DNA of 64,000 nucleotides from Carallia brachiata (taxonomy: Eukaryota > Streptophyta > Magnoliopsida > Malpighiales > Rhizophoraceae). The stretch covers positions 1 to 64,000 of the forward strand of contig JADCRB010000037.1 in the NCBI GenBank assembly GCA_021464245.1. The letters run 5' to 3'. Position 1 is the stretch's first letter. Every line of letters begins with the position of its first letter. Both the position numbers and the translations under genes were made by a program. Positions 11,400 through 23,888 of this stretch are shown piece by piece. A model generated the notes under the pieces. It saw only the letters and a list, made by a program, of their open reading frames with translations, searched no databases and was not told the DNA's origin.

Positions 11400-13250
11400 G
11401 CATATAATATTCTTATTCCATCAATATAAAATAAAAAAAAGGCGTCTTTTTCTTTTTAATTTCCTGCCGCCTCAATTTTTTAAAGGTTTTTTCCTTTTTA
11501 CACCTCACCAACCCCCTAAACAGAGGGGTTATGAGATAGTATATTAGTCCTTAACATGTTTTAGTTTACTCTTAACTTGTGTTGGGGGAGAAAGAAAAAA
11601 ATACTAGCGAAACAAATAAGTTATTTGAATAATAATAAAGATGTGAAAAAGAATATAAAAAAAATAAATAATAATTTATAAAAAATATAAAAAATAAATT
11701 ATTTAAATAAATAAAAAATATTAAAAGACAAAAAATGCACAAAAAAAAATATAAAATAATGATCAAAATTTTTTTCCTTTCCCCCTTAATAGCAAGCACT
11801 CTAAACATGTCATTAAAGATATTTAAGTGCGTAAAGTCTTTGGCACAAAATACAAGTAAATATTTATTTAATTATATTTAATAATTTATTTTTTTATTTT
11901 AATTTAATTATTTGACAGTTGATATTATTGTGTGTCTAATTATAATAAAATTTATTCTTTAAAGTTTTCACTTCTAAACAATATCAGTATACATTTATAT
12001 ATGTTTTAATGAAATCGTGCTGCATAAAATGGCCAATCTAACCACCTGCAAATTTTACCGCCTCAGTAAACCGGTCAAAATTAAGTTTAATTAGAGTTCT
12101 GAATTATCTGTTGCGTTGATAATAAGCACTTCAAAAAAAAAAAAAGAAAAACTAATTTCAGGCATCCAGCCCATAAAAGTAGACAAATTGACCATCACAC
12201 GCCCTATGCTTCCTGTAAACGCTCATGCAAACACGTGTTCACGCACATCGTGGTAAATCTGAACGTCGATGTGACTTCACGTAATACCCTCCCTGCACGT
12301 GACCGACTGTTTGAGAGGAGGGTTGCTAGATGGCTAGACAACAAACTTGAAATTTTTCAACAACATTAACAAATGTAGTGAAAAAAATATTATATAATTT
12401 ATATAATTTATCAATATCANATAAAATACCCTTACTAAAAAAAGATATATTAAGTTATTTTTGATCATTATATTTTTATTTTTTTTTTCTATTCTGCCTA
12501 TTGATTTGACAACACATTTTTTTTCATTTTTCTCATACTTTTCCTATATTCCCAAACTGTTGGAAAATGCATTGTGTTCTTCAGTTTTCGTTTCTTTTTC
12601 TTTTCTAATGCCTCGCCAAACACACGGTACATGTCCTGATGTATTGGCCATACTGATGGCCATAATGCTTTATAAAACAAAATTGAAAAAAATTATTTTT
12701 CTATAAAATCAAGATTTAAGGATAATATTAAATATATTTAAAATTATATATATATATTGAAAAAGTAAGTATGACCAAAAATTTGGACCATTGACTATGA
12801 ATGATGTTCTTGAAAAAAGTAGGATTATATTCGATAGCTCCAATCCATGACAAATCTCAGTGTGATATGTGGTGGTCCCACTAAAGTGATGGTTTCAGAG
12901 TCCACCACAATTGTGCGTACCAGAGTGCACCAAATGAGGGCGCACAATAAAAAGACAAAAAAAAAAAAAAAAAAACAAGTCCCATGGGTTTGTTTAAGTG
13001 TGATTGGCAATTGACTGAGAGAGTTAAAAATATATCTGTATTTAATTTATTGAGAGTAAATTAGATGATTTTTATTTATATTTAATCTGTCATATAATTT
13101 AATCTATTTAATTTAATTTCTCATTAATAAATTAAATTAGATTAATTTTAACGAATTATATAAAATAAAAAAACTTATAATTTTTTTTTTAGTCACCGGT
13201 TGCACTTCTTCGTCTCTATCTGCAAATGATTAGAATTTATTCTTTATACT
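11400..13250. other. AT-rich intergenic DNA, one unresolved base
   Basis: No gene seen. One ambiguous base (n) at 12420 marks an unresolved position in the assembly. A poly-A tract lies near 12957-12975. CACGTG-containing stretches near 12230-12300 ('aacacgtgttc', 'gcacgtgacc') are isolated from any gene start by more than 1 kb. Confidence 0.5.
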
Positions 13251-13254
13251 TTAG

Positions 13255-13505
13255 GCCTTGATTGGATATTTTCAAAAGAAAAGGAAAGGAAGATAGAAAG
13301 AAAAATATTATTTATTAATTTTTTTATTTATTTTCTATCAATGCAAACAATTACATTTAATTTTTTCTCTCACAAATTACTATTTATTTTCTTTCTCACA
13401 ACTCTAATCATTATTTTTTATTAATCATAACATTATCATTACTCTACTATTTCCTATTTTTTTCCTTTTCTATTCACATTCCAACCAAAATTTGACTATC
13501 CAATG
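13255..13505. mobile_element. MITE-like AT-rich element, family shared with 61471-61735
   Basis: The stretch 'tgattggatattttcaaaag ... ttatttattttct ... caaattactatttattttctttctcac ... attccaaccaaaatttgactatccaa' has complementary ends ('ttggata' / 'tatccaa'). It shares its order and wording with 61471-61735, where 'aattactatttattttcttt' and 'ttactatactattttctat' recur. No coding sequence. Confidence 0.5.
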
Positions 13506-13684
13506 ATAGTGTTAGTTACAATTTTCATTTTTTTTTCTTTATAGACATTTATATATATATATAAATATATATATGTAAAGCTTTTAATTTTTTTTATTTT
13601 TTATTTTTCTTTTTTTTGTATTGACAGTATTTGTGTTAAGCATACAAACACTCATGTAAATCAAATGTGTCTTTTTTTCAAATA

Positions 13685-14175
13685 AGGGTTAATATCAAAA
13701 AATATCATCACTTTTGTATTTTTTTACAAATCTTACACAATTTTTAAAAATTTACAAATTTAATACAATTCAATTATTTTCTAATAAATCTAGCACAACC
13801 TTAAAAATTAACAAATCTAATACAGTTTAATTATTTTCTTACAAATTTAGCATACTGTCAGTTAAAAATAATCAAATCTTCTAATATACACATATGCACG
13901 TATGGTATTTGAGGGTTTAAAACTGTGCTAGAGTTAGATATAGACGTGTCATATATATATACTGAGGGATTCAATTATTTTTAACTTGTTATTTTTAACT
14001 GATAGCATACTAAATTTATTAGAAATTAATTAAATTGTACTAGATTTATAAAGTTTTAAAAATTATGCTAGATTTATTAAAAAATAATTAAACTGGACTA
14101 AATTTGTAAATTTTAAAAAATTATTCTAAATTTGTTAAAAAGTGTAAAGGTGATTTTTTTTTTAAAATTAACCCT
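13685..14175. mobile_element. Foldback MITE, 491 bases, with 7-base target duplication
   Basis: The ends are 'agggttaat' and 'attaaccct'. The inverted arms extend about 200 bases each with mismatches; for example the left arm has 'tagcatactgtcagttaaaaataa' and the right arm has its complement around 'taactgatagcatacta'. Flanks are identical: 'tcaaata' at 13678-13684 and again at 14176-14182, a target-site duplication. The short unique centre holds an (AT) run. A duplication of 7 bases (possibly 8) fits hAT or Mutator-derived elements; family not decided. Confidence 0.8.
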
Positions 14176-14182
14176 TCAAATA

Positions 14183-15050
14183 ATGATAAAGAAATTTGTG
14201 TTAAATGTATACACACCCGGATATGTATAACATGTGTTCTGTTCACGAGATAAGATTTATTGGGTTTTGATTATCTTCAACAAATCAATGGGCTCCAGAT
14301 ATTGTACACAAAGTGTGGTCCTTTTTCATACACACGACTTTTTTAAAACTGGAATATTGGAGAGACTTGAATCCTTCCTTTAGAGTTATATATCTCCTAT
14401 TGTATGCAGCACATACAAATGATCTAGCATGTGCAATGAAATGTTCAATAGAACATTCTTCTCCAAATAATTTTATTGATAATTCATTCAAAGAGAAATA
14501 AATATCCCCTATAATTTACATAATACTAAGCATCACAAACAGATACTCTTAGAACAATAATTAAAATTAATTTCCTTTAATACATATATATATATATATA
14601 TAACGAATTGAGTCAAATTGAGCGGATCAGAACTCACAATTTATGTCTAATCTGCCTATAACAAATTTTAAAAATTTTAAAATTATAACTAATTTAGACA
14701 TTTACGGTTTTGACAGATACAAATTTATATAAATTGAATTAATCAGATTGAATTAGATTGATTGGTTATGAACAGGTCTAAGTTTGCTAGCACAAACCCG
14801 CCCGTCTCTGCGACGTTATGTAGTCGACGAGAGTTGGTCCCCGCCAAAACCAGGAGGAAATGGTGCGGGCCATTACTTTACAGTTTATGTGTCCCATTCC
14901 TTGGAGTCATCGCGTGACACGTGTCTCGTCCAACTTCCTTTACTCAATACAAGGCCCACATTATCAATTTAACACGTTAATCAGTCGTCACTCTCAAGCC
15001 TTGGCCTCCTTCCATCCCTTGGATTTGTTTGAGTTTTTATATTAACAATT
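14183..15050. other. Spacer, no gene seen
   Basis: Contains an (AT)n run at about 14585-14601 and short open frames without recognisable content. The segment 14800-15040 is less AT-rich ('cgacgttatgtagtcgacg', 'cgtgacacgtgtc') but no exon could be identified. Confidence 0.4.
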
Positions 15051-16559
15051 AGGGTTACAAATGAGCCGTGTCGAGTCGAGTTTGTAGGTGTTCGGGCTTG
15101 ACTTGGCTTATAATTCATAAGACTTGAGCTCGAGACGAGCCTCAAAAATAAGGCTCGAACTGGGCTCGAAGAAGTATTAATAAAACTTAAGATCGGCTTA
15201 GTTCGACTCAAAATAAAACTCAATAATAAGCTCAAATTCGAGCTCGAACTCCAGTTTGGGTTCAAGCTCATGATGAAATTCTACAATTTTACTAGAAATT
15301 CAACAACACATATAAATGTCAAAAGAAAATAGAGCAAAAAAAAAAACATAAGAGAAATTAAGAGAAATATTACATATTCATCTCTCAACTTGCTAATTAA
15401 CAATATAATAAGTACTTTGGTCCAAAGTTTCCAGTGTTAATCTCTTATCTCTTTTTCTTGTTTTTTATTTGAAGATTTTTCAGTGTTGATATTGTTTTCA
15501 ATAATGACTGTGCTTTTAGATGAATCCCCTATTGAGCCAAAGTATAAAAAAATACCATCTTTTTTAGATATAATTACATGAGGAAAAAAAAAATAGATCA
15601 AGAAAAAAACAACACATTAAAAAAAAAAACAAGATAGAAAAGCAACACATAACAACACATTAAAAAAAAAAAATAGATTTCAACCGATGATGGAGTAAAA
15701 GCCAAAAACAATGACTTTTGTTTTAGTTTTAATCTAAAAAAAAAAAAAACATAAAAGCATCTATCTAAGGTCCCGAAACAACAAAACAGGCAATTGAAAA
15801 AAAATATTAACAAAAAAAAATGAAATAACTCAAAAATAAAATCTCTATATAAAAAAAAATATATCAGAATTCACCCCTAGTCGATGGAACAAGTGAGGAA
15901 TTAGGTTGGTCTTTCGCTATTATGAGACTGAACGATGAAAATTGGAGAAAATTAAACGATGAAATTGCAGAAGACTGACGACAACTAAGGAAAATAGGCA
16001 ACTATGGAAAAGAAAAAGATGAGTTAGGTTAAAAGTTAAAATAGGTGGTGTTGTAAACGAGGAGTTGAAAAGTGGGCATTGGAAGTTCAATTTGTTTGGT
16101 AAGCCTAGAATGTTCAGGTAGTCGGTAGATTTTAGTCAAAAAAAAAAATGTTAAATAATTTTTTTTATAGAAACAAAACAAACATAAAATAATTTTATGA
16201 CACAAATAAATATAAAATATTCAAAATTAATATCTTTTCTTTATATTAAAACAATATGTTTCATTTGCCAGGAAATTTTTAAATGATTGTAAAAATAATT
16301 TATTAATCACATTATAAATGAGTTCATAAATGATTTTTTAATAAAATCTGTTATTGAGATTTATCGAGCTCATTAAATGAGTTGTTCATGAATTTTAATA
16401 AGTTGAACTTGAGTTTGCTCAAACTCGACTCGTTTATGAAACAAATTTTCAAATAGGACTCAAGAATAATTCGTTTACTTTAATAAACGAGCTCGATCGA
16501 ACCCTTAACAATTCGAGCCTCTAAGCTCTGAGCGAGCGAATCAGCTCATTTGCAGCCCT
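15051..16559. mobile_element. Non-autonomous DNA transposon with TIRs, about 1.5 kb
   Basis: The left end 'agggttacaaatgagccg' matches the reverse complement of the right end, 'agggctgcaaatgagctg'. Sub-terminal regions on both sides are packed with 'gagctcga', 'actcgactcg' and 'tcgagctc' motifs in opposing orientations. The interior is AT-rich with A-runs and has no transposase frame. No clean target duplication is visible. The 'agggctgcaaatgagc' end is a style seen in plant hAT-like elements; that classification is from memory. Confidence 0.65.
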
Positions 16560-19500
16560 ACGTACAATACAAAAATTTACTTAAAATTTTTTGTCTGTTT
16601 TTTTTTATCCATAAAATTTTCATTTGTTAAATCAATTGTTAGATGATATAGTGTTTTCATGAGAACCTTTTTTTTTTTTAATAAACCATCAGTGTTCCTT
16701 TTTTATTTTTTGAAAATGTGTAAGAAAAATACTGATCCACATGATATTTATGAGTATTGTATCAAATATTAATTTATTTATAAGTGATTTAAATACTCAC
16801 ATCTTATTTGTAATGAAGATAATGACTCTTGACAAGCATTGATGGAAGACAACCTTTAAAATCTATAAAAAGGAGTCGGTTCATCTCTCTCCCCCTTACA
16901 ACAACATTAACTTTAAATGACAAATTTCTTTTCAAAAGAAAAAACTTTAAATGACAAAATTACATAATACAATTATAGTTATAACAATGTATTATCTCCA
17001 TCAATATATAAGAAATCAAGGGAGAGAAATCATCCTTCATTGATTTTCCGGATCAAATATTATTCAAGTTCTAAATGTATTGAGGTATGTTCTCTTTCTA
17101 ATTATGCTAGAAAACATGAAATTTTAAGATCCATCGTTTAAAATTATTGTATACTTACTTGTTCATGTATAATTATAATTGTAATTAAGTCTTACAAAAT
17201 CAAAAGAACTTAACAATGTGACGTTGAAAAAGAAAGACAGTTACCTCAAATGTTATTACATATTATATTTGGATCACCTAAAATTGAGAACAAAAACTAT
17301 ACTAAGACACAAACCATAATTATTTGTGAATTACATTGTGTTTAGAAAAATGGAAAATAGAAAAATGAGAGGAAAATAAAAATAAAAAGAGTTAATTTAC
17401 TTGCATTTAAGAAATTTATGAACAATTTAAACCCAAAAAAAAAAGGAAATTTCTGAACAATGAGAGAAAGCAAAATAGGAGAAAAAGATTATTGGCCCAC
17501 ATAATACATTGCTTTCATAATTAAGAGAAAGGAACAAAATTCATAGATATAAAATTTTGATACAAAATAATTATAAAGACTCATTATTTAAATCTTGATT
17601 ATTGATTGAATGTTGAGTTCAATACAATTAATAGTTCATATTTTAAATAGTAGATATGTATTATTATTTTATGTCTAATTTTTTATATCTATGTAATGAA
17701 ACTATAAAAAATAAAATTATTAATTTTCTTACTTAATATATAAAACAACCAATTTACCCATATTAACTCTTCTTATTAATACTTATCAACTTTAATATAA
17801 GAACAAAATTAGAATGGCAACAATCCGATTATCAGAATGGCAACAATCGGGGCTTTTTTTTTTTTTTCTCTAAATAATTACCGGCTCAAGACTTTTTTTT
17901 TTTTTTTTTTTTTGTGCATACCAGGAAATGGCAAGAGGTTACATCACATCACATGGTCTCCGCGGAGGTGGCGATGAAAAGGGTGAGGAATAGATCCTCA
18001 CAGCTGTAACGTGATTGGCTTGGTAAGCCGATGGAAGAGTGAATAAATAAGATTTACAAAGTTTTTTAAGGGTTTTATGGACTTTTTAATAAATAAAAGA
18101 AAAATATAAGAGAAAAAAAAAAAAAAGATGTGCCATCTCAGCTCTCAAGTGGGGAAGGGTATGCACATGGCAGAAACGAAACGTGACTGATGGGCCTACC
18201 AATTTTAATCAGAATTGACTTTCCACCGCGAAAAATTTTGCTTATTTGACTTCTAACTTCTAAGCCGTCTCCACGAGTTTCCAAAGACGGAGGCATTGCT
18301 CAATGCTCACATCACAAGCGTTTTGAAAAAGGAAAGAAATGCTTCTTTCTTTATTCGACGCTTGTGCTCCCGGTCTCACTTAATATGTAGTCATTTCATG
18401 TTATAATGTTATCGTTGTTGTGGTGTTTTTTTTAATGAAAAAATAAAAGTAGCAATTCAATAATTCGGTTGTATAGTATTGCATCTCTGTTGAAAGATGA
18501 TATGCTTCATCTGAATAATTATGCTATAAAAAATATCAAGTTAATATAAATTTAATTTTATCGAATATCATAATAACACTCAAATTTAAAATCTATTGAT
18601 CAACACATTATATGCTTATTACTAAAAGTGGAAACTTTCATATACTATATAATGACAGCCACGTGGCAATCTTCAATTAGGTGATAAACCATCTTGCCTG
18701 GAATGTGACGGGAAGCTAAGTAGCCAACTTAACCAGGCTTCAGTTAATGGCTCATTCACTATTCAACTTACACTCTTTTGCCATAGTGTTCTGCCAACCA
18801 TGGTATATTACCTTCTATTGGCACATTGAAAGTTTGTTCGTGTTTACAATAGCCCTATTTTTTACTTGGCTTGTGTTTTAATTGAAAAAATCATGAAAGA
18901 AAATAAAGGAGTGAAACGAAAATAAGATAGAAAATTGATTGTCCATTGTTTAGACAAAGAAAATAGAATCGTTTGAGTCAAATTTTCTTATGAACTTTCT
19001 AATTTGGCAACATCATCAATTTGTAGAAAAAAATGCTACAATTGGACGTGTTTTGCTGGCAAATGGTCTTCCTATACTATTGCTTATTTATTTTAAATAA
19101 TATAAAGCACATAATTAAATGTAATCCTACTATTTTCAAACTCTTTTTTAGGCAAATAACGCGATCTAATGTTGAATTTTATTGTTTTTCTAACTTAATC
19201 GACAGGAATCTAATTTCTGGAGTAGCATAGTTTTCCCCGAAATATTTCTAGGCTGGGCGTCGACAATTATTATTTGTTCTTTAAAATTAATAATAATCAC
19301 TTAAGGCTGCTAAATATTAACTTTTTTCATACATCAGAATCAGATTTTTGTTTTCTAATCATTAAAGAAGGAAGAAGATTGGTTTTTTTTCAGGATTTTT
19401 GTGGTCACTTTAGCTATTGTTGCTATTTAGAATTTGGAAATTTGTTTAAAACTAATAGAAAAATAAAGGTTGTGTTCTACTGTTTTGTATTACGAGTTCT

Positions 19501-19650
19501 ACAATAACACTCCGAATTCATACTAAACGGTGAATCGTAGAATTATCCTCCCTACTTGAACTTGATAAGATCGAAATCTCTTGCCTGCAATTTGGAAACT
19601 CTTAAATATATTAATCAGTGTTAATTTCTGAAATAAAGACATAATTTTAT
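16560..19650. other. AT-rich spacer, no gene seen
   Basis: Poly-T runs at about 17856-17868 and 17892-17913 and a poly-A run at 18113-18126. A somewhat less AT-rich island at 17915-18020 ('ggtctccgcggaggtggcg') has no frame of note. It lies 3' of the HSF gene. Confidence 0.4.
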
Positions 19651-19663
19651 TCATTTAACAATC

Positions 19664-20750
19664 TCAGCAATAGTCACTTCTTCCTAAAAGCGAAAATGGA
19701 TAAGGCGGTGGCGGCATAGACTCCAACCCCGCCGCCATTTCGCCGAAATAACTCAGTTGACCGCCCCTATCAACGCCATAATCCGTCATACTGTACCTAG
19801 GCGGGGACAGTGCTACAACACCATTCCCAATCCCTTCAACCGCCGAAACCGACGGAATTGGACAAGGGCCAGCTGCCCAACCATAACTTCCATATCCCAA
19901 ACGCCCAGCAAGCGTTGTCCCCGGCGACGCCGATGACTGGAAAAAAAAATCAACCCCAACGGCACCCTCTTCTTCGGTTTCAGATCTTATAGAACTTGAA
20001 CCCGCCACAGCTGAAGACGAAGCGGAGGAAGAAGAAGAAGACAACATTAATCTTGGTTTCTTGTCGTTGAGTAGTTGCTTGGTCCGAACTTCTTTTTGGA
20101 GAACCATGCGGGGAAGGAGATCAGGGTCTTCCACTACTTTGTTAAGAAAAGACAACATTTGTTGGGGTCGCCTCTCCGTGGCCTCTAACCGCTTGTTCAT
20201 GCATTCAAGTTCGTGCTCCATTGTCTTCTGCTCTTGCTTTAACCTCGCTATCTCCATCACTATCTCTTCATCGTCAAAATCTTCGCTCTTAATGATATGC
20301 GAGCTAATATTAATCTTGCTGTGCTTCCTTCGAACTATGTTCTTCAGTAACTGCCTCTGCCCTCGAAGAAACCACTCGTTGGCAATTCCCATTTGTCTGG
20401 ATCCACTTTCCTGAACCCCTGTCCAACAAATTTTTATTATCAATCGAATGGTTTAATTAAAAAAAAAAAAAAGAATTACGTTAGATAAAATGCGTCTTCC
20501 TGCATGTTTTTTTTGCATGAATGGGAAGGACGACACTCACATAGGTATTTAATTGGCGAACGAAGCTAGAGAAGTTGTTGTGCTTGAAGTATGCAGGCAA
20601 GATTCTGTCCGAGAAGTTCAAAGGGTCGGTGACGACGAAGCTGTTGTTGGCTTTGCCCCAGGAGATTAGTGAATCAGTCTTTGGATCGCTGACCATCTGA
20701 TAAGTCTTCATAACGAACGGTACTACGATGTTATTAGCTTCCATCCCCAT
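19664..20750 (-). CDS. Heat stress transcription factor, class C (HsfC1-like), one-base frameshift
   Basis: Hsfs are nuclear trimeric factors that bind heat shock elements. Exon 1 (20750-20541) encodes most of the DNA-binding domain: [51 protein letters not shown]. Intron 20540-20419 sits at the invariant HSF position, after QLNTY. Exon 2 (20418-19664) opens with [11 protein letters not shown], then [19 protein letters not shown], an HR-A/B coiled coil ([20 protein letters not shown] onward), KKPRLML as likely NLS and a Ser-rich tail. There is no AHA activator motif, as expected for class C. The domain needs TGG-GAA-TTT-GCC-AAC but the sequence has TGG-GAA-TT-GCC at about 20384. As written, translation stops 14 codons later. 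With one T added the protein would be 321 residues, near the 330 of Arabidopsis HSFC1. The rest of exon 2 is open, so a sequencing deletion or a very recent mutation is likely. Confidence 0.88.
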
Positions 20751-21025
20751 AAAACTTCAGCCTACACTTGAATTTTCCCTGCCCAAAAAGGAAAAAAAAA
20801 AAAAAAAGGGGTCTCGTTGGATTATGGGATTCTTGGAGAATGGCCAATTGTCAAGATAATAGAGCAGCGTGCATATCCCAGTGGCGGTGGTGATGCGGGC
20901 ATGGTGGTGACTGGGGAGGGACTACCGGAATATATTAGGGATGGGCGTACTGTAACATGAGCTGTCGTGGCAGAAATCTGGATGGTTTGTGAATTGTGAT
21001 ATTTCTTCGTCATCGAGACGGGTCC

Positions 21026-21031
21026 CACGTG
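21026..21031. promoter_or_regulatory. G-box CACGTG upstream of the Hsf gene
   Basis: 'tcccacgtgcc' lies about 276 bases upstream of the Hsf start codon on the minus strand. G-boxes bind bZIP and bHLH factors. No clear heat shock element (nGAAnnTTCn arrays) was seen nearby. Confidence 0.35.
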
Positions 21032-21239
21032 CCCTGATGATCTTTTTATCTATCTTTTGCTACAGGTCATGGTCACTTTTCCCGGTTGGATATTTTCCCA
21101 AGAGTTTCTTCCACGCGCATAGAGCCCGTGAAGCTGCACCTTCTCTGTTGCTTTGCGTTTTGCTGCTTGCACATCTTTCGATTGGAACTTCGGGCAAGAA
21201 AAGCAAATGGCTCAAGTTACGAAGAACCAATATAGACAT

Positions 21240-23855
21240 AATACAATATAAATATAATAATATATTAATTTTAAAAATATTAAAATACAGATACTAATTG
21301 AATATAATTATATATATATAATTAAATTTATAAAATTTGTGTATATTATATATATACTTTTAGACAATTTTATAAATTTTATTCACTTAAAAATATCTAA
21401 AATATATTTATATAATTATTATAAATTTTAGAGATTTTTTATTTAAAAAATATATCGTAAGATCTTATATTATATATTATGAAATATTAAAATAAAAATA
21501 TAAGATTTAGTAATTAATTTGAATTTTTTTGCTAAAATTAAAAATAAGTTGAAGTATGAACGTCTCAAAAGTCACAACAAATGATAATATTAAATTATAA
21601 TTTTTAAATTTTTTATTTATTAAAAATAATTATAAAGATTTTCAAACGTGTTTGTAGTGTTTCGAACGCTAGTATTCCCGTATCCGACACTCATATATGA
21701 ATTTTTTTCAACAAAAATTTATGGACGGACATTTCTAGTCATATCAGACGCGTCCGACACGTAGCACTTCCTAATTTCAGCATGTCCGTGCTTCGGTGAG
21801 CTCAAGTAATTTAATAGAGATTCAGTATTATTTAATAATTTTTTAAATTTTTTAAAATTTAATGATTTAATAAAATGCTTCACGTTAAAATGTTTTGAAG
21901 TACTTTATATAAAGTTCTTAAATTTGTTTGGTAAAAACACAAATAAAAGAAACAGAAACTAATCGGAGAACGGAAATTTAAAAAAAAAAATTCGCATGGA
22001 AATAAAATATTTCTTCTTTGTTCATTCTATAAACTCTATGCCATATTCTTAGAACGGAAAAGTTTTGCGCCCTAACCCTTTGTCGAATGCAACTGCCTAA
22101 ATGATGCGATCAAATCCAACTATTTATTAACAAAATATAATTATATGATATTTTAAGTAAGAATTTTATTTTTAAAAAAATTTTTTAAAAAAAATTTTTT
22201 TTAATACATATCACATGAGATCTATATTTAAATTTTAAAATAATATTCATCTAATTTTATATTTTAATTACTATTTTATATTTTATTAATATCATTTTAT
22301 TTATTATTTGAGCCGGGTTATACATTCCAATTACAACTTTGAAGTTTGAAACCATGCTTCTATTAGAATTAGAACTAAAAAATCTCCCGACACGAATTCA
22401 AATATTTCTTCTCTAGGCGCACAGATTTACACACTCAAGTTAACATAACATTTACAATTGGAGTACTAAGAATCATACTTGAGTTTGTGCGAAGTCCAAA
22501 ATGCATGTATCTGAATTTGTTAATTTCTTTTCTGGTTTACAAGGATCTCTATTACACATATAAAAAAAGAAAAAAAAAATGAAGTTAGTAAGAATTGAAC
22601 CCTCCACTCGTAGTTAAAAGACACTTCTTTTAATTACTAACGTAAATACTCAACTTCGTATTTTTTGAGATAGATTGCAAGCACTTCATCGTCCAAATGT
22701 GAGGCCTAAAACTTTCATGAAAAAGGATAATGATATTTACAAAAAAAATTTATATATTATTATTATTTAATTAAAAAAATATTATGAAAATATTAAATAC
22801 TATTAATTGTTAATTTAATTTGTGAACCAATGATTAAGAAGGTGGGGTCGATGTCCATGCCAACTGTTTAACTTGGCCCAAACAGTGCGTTAGATTCGTT
22901 AGCTGGGGAACTGGATTTTGCTTTGGGGCCGATTCCAAGGCAACTCCTGCTCCTGCGTTGGCGCGTAAAGGCATGCCCAGTTCCTGCTTGTGATTTCCTA
23001 TTGGACGATGATGCACAAACCAACATCATCTTCATTAATTAATTAAAGCTTTTGTAGACGGATAAAAGATTAGTTAGAAATGCTTGTTATTGTTTTTTTG
23101 AAAATTAAATTTTAAATATATTTAATGTTATTTTAAAACTTAATTTTTAATAAAAAAAATTAATTAATGTCCTTTCAAATCGCCTCTGATTGAATACTCC
23201 GTCCACCAACCTTTGTTGAATTCATTAATTATTATCTATGCCTTTTGACCTTTTGGGAGTAGCGGTGTTACACTCCTGGGGAGCAAAATTCACGCACTCC
23301 AAATCTACAGCTTTGTCTCGTTTCTTAAAGTCTCTTTTCGCGAAGCCCTCCTGATTTTGGCTTTTGAAAGAAGAGATTAAAAAAAGTATAAATAAAATAT
23401 AATTTATTTGATAATATTTAATATTTTTTAATTTTTAATTTAATTATTTAATAATTTATATTATTTTAATTCTATTAAAGTGATATCATTTAATATTTAC
23501 GTTGAGTTATTTGTGAATTGTAAGACCACATGCTATAATATTACGTGAAATTATACTTTCTTATGTTTCTACACACCTGGGAACCTGAAGAAATTATTTG
23601 GAATGACTCGAAGAAAGTAAATTGTTTGATATCTTCAATTCGCTTATCCATATAGACCCATTAAATCGTGACATATTAAAAAACATTGAGGAGACTCCCA
23701 GATTCACATAAAAATTTTCAAGTATTTTAAATTTTTGTTTTTTCAAGTATTTTAAATTTTTTTAATATTAATTATTTATGAGTCTCATTTAATAACTTAA
23801 AGTTTAGATATTTTTTTTGGGAGATTCATTAGAAAGTACTAAATTTGTTATTGTA

Positions 23856-23888
<33 letters not shown>

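Noticed and set aside
19664..20443. Reading the 259-codon open frame as a complete protein starting in the intron
   Set aside because: Its first 20 or so residues come from intron sequence and the wrong frame of the [10 protein letters not shown] segment. The true frame enters only after the missing base.
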